IMG/VR virus record: IMGVR_UViG_3300033141_001359
Coordinates: 1-50,180 of that record
Source of the DNA: a virus
Direction: 5' to 3' (one strand)
Length of the DNA stretch: 50,180 nt
The stretch's first letter is position 1. Each line of letters starts with the position of its first letter. Shown here one piece after another: positions 21,832 to 29,695 of the stretch. The notes beneath the pieces are model-generated. The model saw only the letters and a program-made list of their open reading frames with translations, ran no database searches and had not been told where the DNA came from. Both the position numbers and the translations under genes were made by a program.

Positions 21832-22136
21832 GCTTTCTCTTCGGCCTCTGCTTCCGGGAAGAACTCCGCAATCTCGGTCATCACCGCCGCTGTCATCTCC
21901 CCGACCGCCCGTTTCCCGATGCCGTCAAGCCACGCCTCATAAGTCTTGAGGCCGACCTTCTCCGCCTGCTCTCGCACGGCGAAATAGGCCAGCCGCCAGG
22001 CCAGCCGCACCGGAATCCGCCTCGCAGCCATTTCGGCGAAAAAGTTCTCCTGCGTCTGCGCTTCGCAGTCATCTACCATCCGAGCCGTGAGCCTGAACTC
22101 CCACACGCGGCCCTTTACGTCCTTGAACTGCGCCAT
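21789..22136 (-). CDS. tail assembly chaperone, upstream frame (G-like), 115 aa
   Basis: Lies between the tail tube and the tape measure, the fixed place for tail chaperones, and has their size and helical make-up (FRLTARMVDDCEAQTQENFFAEM, RLAWRLAYFAVREQ). The Glu/Ala-rich end (FFPEAEAEEKARPP) is where slippage to the GT frame would occur. Confidence 0.7.
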   Translation of the reverse strand: MAQFKDVKGRVWEFRLTARMVDDCEAQTQENFFAEMAARRIPVRLAWRLAYFAVREQAEKVGLKTYEAWLDGIGKRAVGEMTAAVMTEIAEFFPEAEAEEKARPPAAGHGKTSTS

Positions 22137-22165
22137 TATATCCCTCCTGTTCTGGTTAGCTACCG

Positions 22166-22567
22166 TTAGCTACTCCCCGCCAATGGCGTAAGTGCACCCT
22201 TACTGACGCACGTGATCGAGCACATGACCGCGTTATCGAGGTCTTGCGCGCCCGGGTGGAACTCAGTCACCAGGCAATTGCCCGACCACCCGTAGCCGTC
22301 ATCGTCGGTAATTACGAATGCCAATGTGCTGCGCGCCAGGAATGCCGTCTCGATGGCCTGCAATGCCGTATCCGTCGGCACCCAGAGCATCTCGGTCGTG
22401 AAGCTCATGTCGAGCAGGCCCACCTGCCTGTTCCGCCAGCCACCGTCGCCTCGCGTCGTCGTATCCTGCTCGGCACCCGTGAAAGTCGGGTCGACACTGC
22501 GCGCTATCCCGACCGTGTTGCCGCCGAATTGCAGGACACACTCGAAGCCTCTCTTTCCTTCCGCCAT
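22166..22567 (-). CDS. major tail (tube) protein, 133 aa
   Basis: MAEGKRGFECVLQFGGNTVGIARSVDPTFTGAEQDTTTRGDGGWRNR: the G-x-A-x-(S/D)-(V/I) strand followed by the D-T-T-T-R loop is characteristic of small siphovirus tail tube proteins. Further strands (LLDMSFTTEMLWVPTD, LAFVITDDDGYGWSGNCLVTEF) complete the beta-sandwich. Short member of the family. Position before the chaperones agrees. Confidence 0.75.
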   Translation of the reverse strand: MAEGKRGFECVLQFGGNTVGIARSVDPTFTGAEQDTTTRGDGGWRNRQVGLLDMSFTTEMLWVPTDTALQAIETAFLARSTLAFVITDDDGYGWSGNCLVTEFHPGAQDLDNAVMCSITCVSKGALTPLAGSS

Positions 22568-22570
22568 CGT

Positions 22571-22993
22571 TTATTCCTCCAAAATCCGAACCATGATCCG
22601 TATGAGGTAACCCGGAAACCCATCCGGGTCGGTCAACTTTTGCGGGGGATACGCATAGCAGCCAACCTCACTGTATCCCGTCACCGTCAAGTGTGCACGG
22701 TCGAGGGTCGTCCAGACAACCTCCGCGAGGTCGCGGAGCAATTTCTGGCTCCGGCTCTTGTCGCCCCAGATATTCACGTCCGCGTCCATTTCCGCGCCGC
22801 GCTTCGCTCGCGTGCCGAACCTATCCCCGCCAGCTTCGGTCACGACTATCGCGGGAAGCTCGCAGTCATGCGGTATCGGCTCGATGGTAAAGACCGCCGG
22901 CCCCAGTACATCGCCCCCGAAATCGTATGTAGCAAGTTCGCTCGTTACTGCGAGCGTGTCTATTAGCTTGTCGCGTATCGCTTCGGCAATCAT
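22571..22993 (-). CDS. tail terminator/completion protein, 140 aa
   Basis: MIAEAIRDKLIDTLAV start, a YDFGGDVLGPAVFTIEPIPHDCELPAIVV middle and DADVNIWGDKSRSQKLLRDLAEVVWTTLDR helix match gpU/DUF3168-type proteins that cap the tail tube at the neck. Coupled by ATGA to the gp10-like gene, the standard order. Confidence 0.7.
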   Translation of the reverse strand: MIAEAIRDKLIDTLAVTSELATYDFGGDVLGPAVFTIEPIPHDCELPAIVVTEAGGDRFGTRAKRGAEMDADVNIWGDKSRSQKLLRDLAEVVWTTLDRAHLTVTGYSEVGCYAYPPQKLTDPDGFPGYLIRIMVRILEE

Positions 22994-23409
22994 TTCACAC
23001 AACCCCCGAACTGTCGTGCAAACTTCGACTTTTCACGGTTCAATGCGGGCCGCATAAACGGTCGTTTGGGATGATACCGCCCCCCGAACTCATGTACCTT
23101 GCCATACCATGCCTCCCTCGTAGGGCCGACAATTGCCAGGGTCGGGCTGACCATAGCGTGCGTGATGCTCGCCCGAAGGTTGCCCGTCTGTACGTGCGGC
23201 GGGGTGCCGGGGGCGGAGGGCGTTCCCCTGGCACGGCCACCGCGCGGGCCGCGAGCTTTCGCAGGCCGCCCGCCCTTCTTCATACTCCGCTTCGCCTCGT
23301 TCTCGACAAGCAGGGCGCACTTCGTCAACGGCGACTTGACCGACGATTTCACTCGCCGCATGACCGCTGCTTTCTCTACCCTGATTTGCGATACGCGCAT
23401 TGAAATCAT
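22990..23409 (-). CDS. HK97 gp10-like protein, 139 aa
   Basis: Contains the gp10-type core: APGTPPHVQTGNLRASITHAM and VHEFGGRYHPKRPFMRPALN, i.e. tG-x-L-r-x-S-i ... y-x-x-x-v-E-f-G-t ... r-P-F-(L/M)-rPA. Acts at the head-tail interface. ATG 23409 overlaps the previous stop. Confidence 0.8.
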   Translation of the reverse strand: MISMRVSQIRVEKAAVMRRVKSSVKSPLTKCALLVENEAKRSMKKGGRPAKARGPRGGRARGTPSAPGTPPHVQTGNLRASITHAMVSPTLAIVGPTREAWYGKVHEFGGRYHPKRPFMRPALNREKSKFARQFGGCVK

Positions 23410-23687
23410 CTTGGAACTATCGGCCTTTCCGTCCGCTCCAGCGGAGCTTGCAGGACCGGTGCCCCTTCCGGTCCCGTCGCCCCTGTTACCCGATAATAAG
23501 CACCCCCGGCAGCTACAATGTCCTCTGGTTTCACATCCTCCTCGTTGCGGAAAATAAGCACCGTCTCATTCTCGTGTACGGAGATGGCTCCGTAGAGCAC
23601 ATGGGCCTCGCCGTAAGTCGTGAGCCACCCGCCCTCGCCGTCGCTCGTGCGCGTCGGGCGGTAGCGTTCCAGCCGCGCAAACCTCAT
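23406..23687 (-). CDS. head-tail joining protein, 93 aa
   Basis: Small beta-barrel of the phage head-tail joining (SPP1 gp16-like) family: RYRPTRTSDGEGGWLTTYGEAHVLYGAI, then GGAYYRVTGATGPEG. The order connector - joining protein - gp10 - terminator is the usual HK97-type one. Ends in an ATGA overlap with the next gene. Confidence 0.7.
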   Translation of the reverse strand: MRFARLERYRPTRTSDGEGGWLTTYGEAHVLYGAISVHENETVLIFRNEEDVKPEDIVAAGGAYYRVTGATGPEGAPVLQAPLERTERPIVPR

Positions 23688-24265
23688 GCCTTCATCCTCA
23701 TGTACGGCGACAGCAGAACCCCTACGTCGCCGCTCATAAGCCCATCCCAGTTCGCCGTCCAGCCGGATGCGCCCTCGGATTTGGTTCCGCCCCTTGCATC
23801 ATAGGCGCGCCTCACGAGGTGCATCAGGGCAACCTTCAGGCCGCTCGGAACTTCAATGCTGTCATCGCCCGTACCGCCATAACCTGCCGTGTATGATACA
23901 AGCCATCGTCCGCGTCCGTCTCCCCAGCGCGACTCGCCATCGTGTACGACCTGCGAGTTATACCTCAGATAGTAGTTGTCGGTGCTTTCCACTGTATCCG
24001 TCTCGCTATCAGTCACGGACGCAATGGATATTATGGGGCGGTATTCCGGCCAGAGCGAGACCCCGCCCCCGTCCATGTAGCCCGCATACCTGGATTCAGT
24101 GAGCTTGATTCCGCAGGTGGACTCAATCCATGATTGGCAGCCGTCTATCAGCGTACCAATCAGGTCGTCATGGCTGTCGTGCGAGACGCGGAGAAACTCT
24201 TTCATGTCCGCAACGGACACGATCCGCGCAACGTCTGTAACCGGAATGAGTTCCCAGTCGCTCAT
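23684..24265 (-). CDS. gp6-like head-tail connector, 193 aa
   Basis: Starts with VADMKEFLRVSHDSHDDLIGTLIDGCQSWIESTCGIKL, the helical pattern of HK97 gp6/phage QLRG connector proteins that form the ring under the portal. A beta insert (RYAGYMDGGGVSLWPEYRPI) and a C-terminal helix with ALMHLVRRAYDARGG complete the fold. Separated from portal and capsid by the inserted fibre and glycan genes, which is unusual. Confidence 0.8.
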   Translation of the reverse strand: MSDWELIPVTDVARIVSVADMKEFLRVSHDSHDDLIGTLIDGCQSWIESTCGIKLTESRYAGYMDGGGVSLWPEYRPIISIASVTDSETDTVESTDNYYLRYNSQVVHDGESRWGDGRGRWLVSYTAGYGGTGDDSIEVPSGLKVALMHLVRRAYDARGGTKSEGASGWTANWDGLMSGDVGVLLSPYMRMKA

Positions 24266-26841
24266 ACTGTTACCCTCTTCACGCTAGACGCATAGCCGGA
24301 CGTGAATATCTTGACACGGTACGTCGCGCCCGCCACCACCTGCACGGCATATCCGCCATCACCGTCGGTACGCGAGTCATAGAGTACCGTCTTGCAATCG
24401 GTGTCGCTGTCGGCATAGACGGCGACGACCGCGCCTGTCACCGCGTTCCCGCTTACGACTGCCTTGCCGAGCGCCGCGCCGTTGACATCCAGCGTATCCT
24501 CCGTGATTGTCGCCGCATCGGAGATTGCGCCGGGGATGTTGGAGATTTTCGCATCCAGGTAGTCCACAATTAGTTTTCCGATACTGCCGTCTGTCGTCAG
24601 GGCCGAAGTCAGGCGATTCCATATGTCGGCAATCAACGTACCGAAGCTAGTCAGCGTCCGCGTTCCGACAGCCCAGACATCCGCCGCACTGTGGGTAGAC
24701 GCGTCATCCAAGTGCTTGTCAATAGAGCCTGCTGCCGGAGCACCGGCGCTGGGCGCGAGCTTCATCGCGTCTCGCGTCTCCTGTGCGCTCAAGCCGCCAG
24801 TGGGCGCTTCCCCAAGTGCATGTGCGGTCAAGCGCCGAACACCAGCATCGTCTTCCGTCATCTCCCACAGATGGTCGAGTTTGCTGCCGTTCGCTTCCAT
24901 CTCCGTGCGAATCTCACCAACAGTCGGGGGCGTTGTGGTGTTTGCGCCATAATCGGCCAGAGCCGTATCAACCTCTGCATTTATCTGGTCAACGTCTATC
25001 CGTCCATCGTCGTTCAGCGTACCAGAAAAACCACCAACTACATTATCCTCCAATGTTATGTGGCCGTGGATGCCAACCGTGCCGCCCGCGCAAGAGGCTG
25101 CAAGTATAACCTTACCTGTCCCCTGAATCGTGAACTTGTCAGTGCCAGTCGCGTTCAGATTGGATATCTCAATCCCACCACTCCAGCCAGCAAGCCGCAC
25201 TATTGAATCGCCAACCGCAGCGCCGAAATCAATCTCCGGCGTGGTTGCGCCACCACCCGAATAGCACTCGTCGAGAATGTATGTTTCCGCATCCGAAAGC
25301 GTCAGCTTGGTTATGAGGGATGACTTGACAATGTGCGCCTTCCCAAGCACGACAGTATCCAGATGACAATCCTTGAAATACACTGCGCCCGTGCCGGATG
25401 TGCCTGTACCAGTAACGTCAGCACCCTCAAAATGGGCGTCTTCCACTACCTGACCATTCAAGTCCAGTGTCCACGGATGCGAACCCAAAAGGGTATAGCC
25501 TGTGCTATCTCCGCTCAATGTAATGCTAGAACCGGCTGTAATACGGAATCGCTTGATGCCCAGAGATGCGCTCAACGCCAATGCCGCCGCCCAGGTTGAG
25601 ACTGGGTTGTCAGCCGTGCCGTCAACGAAGTCTTCAGTCTTCGTATTGCTCCCATTGGTGTTGACCCAAATCGCTCCGTTCTGGTATCCGGCAGTCCTGA
25701 CAACGACCGCCTTGCTCACAAATATCTGGTCAATATGCAAGGTGGCAGTACTCAGTGCGCCGTCATTCACGAACCGTATCCGAACCTTACCGATGTCTGC
25801 ACCGACAGTCCCAACATGACCTATCAATAGGTTGGGTATCCAGACTTGATTCTCGGAACCGTTGTAACCAGGCAGCCTCCCGACTTGATCCCATGTGCTT
25901 GTGCCCCAGTTATATGCTTGTATGAGCCATGCGTCGTTCTGGCCTGTCCCGTAACCCGTAATCGTACAGCTAACAGGGATGCCGTCGCCACCGACGTCGA
26001 ATTGGTAGTACAAGTCCATTGCGTTGCCAACGTCAGTGTGCTCATGGTAGGTTCCGTCAAGTGCGGCGGTGTCGGCATAGGTTCCAGAGGATTGTGTTCC
26101 GGTCGTTAGATTGTAGCTTTCCGCTGGTAGATTGATAGCTGCGCCAGTAACTGCAATAGCCCCCAGCTTGACCCCCAATGCCTCCAGTGTCGAAAGCGCA
26201 CGTATGAACGCACTGGTATCTCCCGCTTGGGTCAAGATGTTACTGAGCACTGTCCCGTCCGCGATCTCGGCGGTCATGTCATCACCATCAGCGACAGCAT
26301 CTTTCATCAGATGATTCAGATTCAACTCATCGAGTACCTTGCGGACGGCAAGCGCAATGATGTTAGAGGCGTAGGCCGTCGAGCCTACATCTGCTGCGAA
26401 TGTGGCATTATCAATTGCAGCATCAGCAATCTTATCCGCCGTAATCGCATCTGCACCAATCTTCGCAGCCGTAATAACCCCGTCAGCAATCTGCGTCACA
26501 TCCACTTGCAGTTTATCAGTGCCGTATTTGCTGTCCCAGTAGTTCTGCGTGACGACCATGAACTCCTTCCAGACGGGCAATGCGCCAGATTCCTGTACGT
26601 CGAGCCGCAACCGCCCAAGCGTATTTGTGTCCGTCGCGTCAAGTGGACAATCATAGACGCCGAGTTCGTCATGCGAGCAGGATGTGCTTTCATTCTTCTG
26701 CGCCATGTTCCCGCCGTTTTTCGACAGCCGGACATCAGCCTGTGCAATGGTCAGGGCCGTTTCGGGGTCTTTCCCCGTAGTGTCATCAAGAAACGGCCCT
26801 ATCTTCACCGTGACTGCCGTTGATTGTCGTAGTTCCTGCAT
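24262..26841 (-). CDS. large tail-fibre/receptor-binding-like protein, 859 aa
   Basis: N-terminal ~100 residues (TAVTVKIGPFLDDTTGKDPETALTIAQADVRLSKNGG) resemble the BppU-like baseplate-anchoring domain of phage fibres. Next come short helical repeats (ITAAKIGADAITADKIADAAI), a jelly-roll-like region (~270-390), then a beta-helix-like region with Gly/Asn/Thr-rich turns (~410-620). The last ~70 residues look like a carboxypeptidase-regulatory-like beta domain (VAVYADSDTDCKTVLYDSRTDGDGGYAVQVVAGATYRVKI). Probably binds the host surface. Lies upstream of the connector gene, not after the tail genes where fibres usually are. Confidence 0.65.
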   Translation of the reverse strand: MQELRQSTAVTVKIGPFLDDTTGKDPETALTIAQADVRLSKNGGNMAQKNESTSCSHDELGVYDCPLDATDTNTLGRLRLDVQESGALPVWKEFMVVTQNYWDSKYGTDKLQVDVTQIADGVITAAKIGADAITADKIADAAIDNATFAADVGSTAYASNIIALAVRKVLDELNLNHLMKDAVADGDDMTAEIADGTVLSNILTQAGDTSAFIRALSTLEALGVKLGAIAVTGAAINLPAESYNLTTGTQSSGTYADTAALDGTYHEHTDVGNAMDLYYQFDVGGDGIPVSCTITGYGTGQNDAWLIQAYNWGTSTWDQVGRLPGYNGSENQVWIPNLLIGHVGTVGADIGKVRIRFVNDGALSTATLHIDQIFVSKAVVVRTAGYQNGAIWVNTNGSNTKTEDFVDGTADNPVSTWAAALALSASLGIKRFRITAGSSITLSGDSTGYTLLGSHPWTLDLNGQVVEDAHFEGADVTGTGTSGTGAVYFKDCHLDTVVLGKAHIVKSSLITKLTLSDAETYILDECYSGGGATTPEIDFGAAVGDSIVRLAGWSGGIEISNLNATGTDKFTIQGTGKVILAASCAGGTVGIHGHITLEDNVVGGFSGTLNDDGRIDVDQINAEVDTALADYGANTTTPPTVGEIRTEMEANGSKLDHLWEMTEDDAGVRRLTAHALGEAPTGGLSAQETRDAMKLAPSAGAPAAGSIDKHLDDASTHSAADVWAVGTRTLTSFGTLIADIWNRLTSALTTDGSIGKLIVDYLDAKISNIPGAISDAATITEDTLDVNGAALGKAVVSGNAVTGAVVAVYADSDTDCKTVLYDSRTDGDGGYAVQVVAGATYRVKIFTSGYASSVKRVTV

Positions 26842-27006
26842 CTATGCTTCCCTCAGATTACGATATGCTCGCATTGCCACTGGAATTGAAAGTCCAGCCG
26901 CCGCAGGCGCCTCTGTATCGCCGCCGACAAAGTCAAAATCGAAAGGTAGTTCATCAGTTGTTTGCTCAATAGCTGGATGCGGAAAATCAAATATGGGTTC
27001 TGCCAT
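26842..27006 (-). CDS. small linker protein between fibre genes, 54 aa
   Basis: MAEPIFDFPHPAIEQTTDEL..., overlapping the previous stop (TAATG) and ending TAG directly next to the ATG of the large fibre gene. Acidic first half, basic end. Tight coupling on both sides suggests a fibre-assembly accessory; no family recognised. Confidence 0.6.
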   Translation of the reverse strand: MAEPIFDFPHPAIEQTTDELPFDFDFVGGDTEAPAAAGLSIPVAMRAYRNLREA

Positions 27007-28550
27007 TATGTCACCGACAAATCACAAAGCCGGTCAACGTGAATGAATTTGTCCGCCTCATGTGCCACACTGAACACCGAAATTATCAGAGGCGCTGTCG
27101 AGGAATCTACCTCGATGCCGGATACTCGCACTTTCCTCCATACCCCCTCCGCCAGACCGTCTTGGCTTCCCTCGTCTCGACTATCGAACACCTTCCATTT
27201 CGAGGTCGCCGTATCCCATGCAAGCACTTGTACCCAGACCTCATCGGTGTTCGCGCCTGCTACGCTTGGCACGCTTGCCCATGTCCCGTCCGCTTGAATC
27301 CATACATCTACGACGCCCGTCCCTGTGCTCCCGGGAACCTTCAAGAGTTGAGCGATATTGACCGGCCATGCTGCGTGCAGTTCATCCCCGTTTGTGAACT
27401 TGATTACGGTAGTTGCTCCGCCTGACCTTGCGCCCGCCGTAGTAGAAGCAGACGCTATATTTTCAGCCACGCCGCCCTGGTCGAACTTTGCACACCAGTC
27501 TAAGATAGTGCCATCCTCATCCTGGATTATGCACTTCGATTGCATAGCAAAGTAATTTATAAGCGAAAATTCAGTTGGGCTATTGAACGCACAATTACGG
27601 AAGAACGCACGGCCCGTGGTTATATACATATCCGCTGTACCATGCGCGGTGGTTGCACCGAACGTGCAGTTCTCAAAGTAGCCAAAAGATACTCCGGCAA
27701 AAGCATAGACTCCACCGTCAAATGTCGTATTTCTAGCCCAGACACTAGAGACGTACTCAAAGTTGGAATTACTGTTGAATCCGGCAGCAATGTCGCAATC
27801 GCAACCATCCAAAATGAGGCTACTAATGCTCCCAGACACCCTCGAATGATGACAATTCTCCCATCGGCAGTTCACGAAGTGCACCCATGCAGCATTGTAG
27901 TGCCCTGTTGCCTTTTCATCATCGGTGCCCCGAAAATGGAGATTGGCGACGATACAGGCAAAGGACGAGTTCTGTTTCCACATCAGATAGTATGAGTCAC
28001 TCGTGTCCACATCCCAGATCGGTCTCACATTTCCACTATCCTCACTCCAGACATCATGCGTGTCATTATCGCCGATAACCCACGCGGGTTGATGCAAGCT
28101 GCCGGAAACGGGCATTGCCATACTTGCCGATGCCGTGAAGGTTTGCCCCCGTCGAAGCCAGACGACAATATTCGTACCACCTGCAATCTGGCTCAGATGA
28201 TAGTAGGCGGTATCTTTAGAGGTTCCATCGTTCGTCGTGTGTCTGCCATTTCCCGTCCCGCCGGTTCCAGTATAATTCGCCGCCAAGACAATGTTATCAT
28301 TGTCCGTTATGCTCGATACTTCGGCCCAATCTTCAGGGTTGTCAGCTTCCAATTTGATAAAATCACCAGCCGACACTTCGGCGGTTGCATTTCCGTTAGC
28401 ATCCGTGCAGCTTACAGCCGTACTTCCGTTCGTGAATTGCCAGTTTGTGCCCGTCAACTGCTTACAGTAGATACCATCGCAATACCTATGAGTAAGGCCG
28501 TCCCCAGGAGAGGGCCACTTCTTGACTTCGGGAAAGCATGCGCCTATCAT
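27006..28550 (-). CDS. right-handed beta-helix tail fibre/tailspike-like protein, 514 aa
   Basis: Residues ~180-350 show stacked short strands with Asn/Cys/Gly turns (FVNCRWENCHHSRVSGSISSLILDGCDCDIAAGF, FGYFENCTFGATTAHG, FFRNCAFNSP), the appearance of a pectate-lyase-like beta-helix. N-terminal part carries WQFTNGSTAVSCTDANGNATAEVSAGDFIKL, a strand-rich module. The C-terminal ~110 residues resemble a carbohydrate-binding jelly roll. May bind or degrade host glycans; catalytic residues cannot be assigned. Confidence 0.65.
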   Translation of the reverse strand: MIGACFPEVKKWPSPGDGLTHRYCDGIYCKQLTGTNWQFTNGSTAVSCTDANGNATAEVSAGDFIKLEADNPEDWAEVSSITDNDNIVLAANYTGTGGTGNGRHTTNDGTSKDTAYYHLSQIAGGTNIVVWLRRGQTFTASASMAMPVSGSLHQPAWVIGDNDTHDVWSEDSGNVRPIWDVDTSDSYYLMWKQNSSFACIVANLHFRGTDDEKATGHYNAAWVHFVNCRWENCHHSRVSGSISSLILDGCDCDIAAGFNSNSNFEYVSSVWARNTTFDGGVYAFAGVSFGYFENCTFGATTAHGTADMYITTGRAFFRNCAFNSPTEFSLINYFAMQSKCIIQDEDGTILDWCAKFDQGGVAENIASASTTAGARSGGATTVIKFTNGDELHAAWPVNIAQLLKVPGSTGTGVVDVWIQADGTWASVPSVAGANTDEVWVQVLAWDTATSKWKVFDSRDEGSQDGLAEGVWRKVRVSGIEVDSSTAPLIISVFSVAHEADKFIHVDRLCDLSVT

Positions 28551-28891
28551 AGTGCTACCTCCCCCACGATATTCGACGGGTCAAACTCATGTTCTACGAC
28601 CTTTCGAGCGACCTCATCAGGTGTCATATCATACTTCTCAATGTATGCCTCCTCCTTGACTCGCTGTTCCTCTTCTGCAATCGCCGAATCAATGAGATTC
28701 TGTATGAAAGTTGCGAACACGGAGTCTATCTCTGCCTTGCTCGGAGGCTTCGTAACATCTCTTCCAAAGGACGCTTCATTCTGGACGAGCACAAGTCCAA
28801 GATGCCCTTTATCCTGACGAATCGCTCTCCAAGGGACTCGCCAGCGATTACGAACAAAAGCCGGAACCCCGCGCTCAATCTTATAATCCAT
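28547..28891 (-). CDS. hypothetical protein, 114 aa
   Basis: ATG 28891 behind GAAAGAGGTTGCGTG. MDYKIERGVPAFVRNRWRVPWRAIRQDKGH... followed by charged helices (SAIAEEEQRVKEEAYIEKYDMTPDEVARKV). Ends overlapping the beta-helix gene, so perhaps a fibre chaperone. No family recognised. Confidence 0.55.
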   Translation of the reverse strand: MDYKIERGVPAFVRNRWRVPWRAIRQDKGHLGLVLVQNEASFGRDVTKPPSKAEIDSVFATFIQNLIDSAIAEEEQRVKEEAYIEKYDMTPDEVARKVVEHEFDPSNIVGEVAL

Positions 28892-28904
28892 CACGCAACC
28901 TCTT

Positions 28905-29078
28905 TCAGTTTGCTTCCTTTGCGCCAGCCGAATCCACAATCTCCACGACCTTGCATACGGCCAGGGCCTTCGCCTGCGCCGACGGCAGGAAGTCCTCGTC
29001 GCCCTTGTGCCGGGGCCGCACAGTCCCGTCAAACTGCCATGCCGTATCATGCCGCCAGCGAATAAGTATGCGCTTCAT
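28905..29078 (-). CDS. small hypothetical protein, 57 aa
   Basis: MKRILIRWRHDTAWQFDGTV..., ATG 29078 overlapping the sulfotransferase-like stop (ATGA). Compact, beta-then-alpha sequence. Function unknown; co-translated with the glycan genes. Confidence 0.6.
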   Translation of the reverse strand: MKRILIRWRHDTAWQFDGTVRPRHKGDEDFLPSAQAKALAVCKVVEIVDSAGAKEAN

Positions 29079-29695
29079 GGTTTCGGCCTCTTCGTGGAAT
29101 ACCCCAGTGCTGCCATGACGCGGAGGTCGAGGATGTCCCAGATGTATGCGAGCAATTTCGCGTCGTAGAATTTCATATATCGTTTCTTGACGTAGAATGT
29201 GCGATTGAACATGCGCCGCTTCTTTCTGCCACGGTCAACGTATCGCTCTATGTTGCGGAATTCTCCCGTCGGCGTGAGACTCAATCGCCTGGCAATCTTC
29301 TGGCACGTGCTTTCCGGTTCAGTTACGAGGCTCTCGAATCGGACAAATGCCCACTTGCCTGGACTCGTGTCTTGCATACGCAGCCAATGGTCGTGTGCGA
29401 AGTTCCATAGTTGCACCATCGTCCCGCGCTTCAGATGTGCCCGGAAGGGAGCTCGCATGTGTAGAAATGAGTTCAGATAGCGGTGCATAGATACCATCCA
29501 AGACAGCGGATGCTTGCTGACCACCAGATAATCGGATGCTTGCTCTCCCTGTTTATAATCCTGGTACGTCCCGTGTTTCCAGCCACCGCTATTGACGGCG
29601 ATGTCAACGTCATAGTTTTCGAGCAGCAGCAATCGCAGATAGTTCGTGCCCGAACGCTGGAGACCAAACTGCTTTATGCGCTTCGTCTCAGCCAC
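29075..29695 (-). CDS. sulfotransferase-like P-loop protein, 206 aa
   Basis: KQFGLQRSGTNYLRLLL (residues ~8-24) is the 5'-phosphosulfate-binding loop of PAPS sulfotransferases, and YLVVSKHPLSWMVSMHRYLNS (~56-76) is the 3'-phosphate-binding (K-x-P...S) segment. FVRFESLVTEPESTCQKI gives the usual y-E-d-L strand-helix. By family it would transfer sulfate from PAPS to a sugar or protein. Overlaps the radical SAM gene by eight bases, so the two are likely one pathway. Confidence 0.75.
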   Translation of the reverse strand: MAETKRIKQFGLQRSGTNYLRLLLLENYDVDIAVNSGGWKHGTYQDYKQGEQASDYLVVSKHPLSWMVSMHRYLNSFLHMRAPFRAHLKRGTMVQLWNFAHDHWLRMQDTSPGKWAFVRFESLVTEPESTCQKIARRLSLTPTGEFRNIERYVDRGRKKRRMFNRTFYVKKRYMKFYDAKLLAYIWDILDLRVMAALGYSTKRPKP

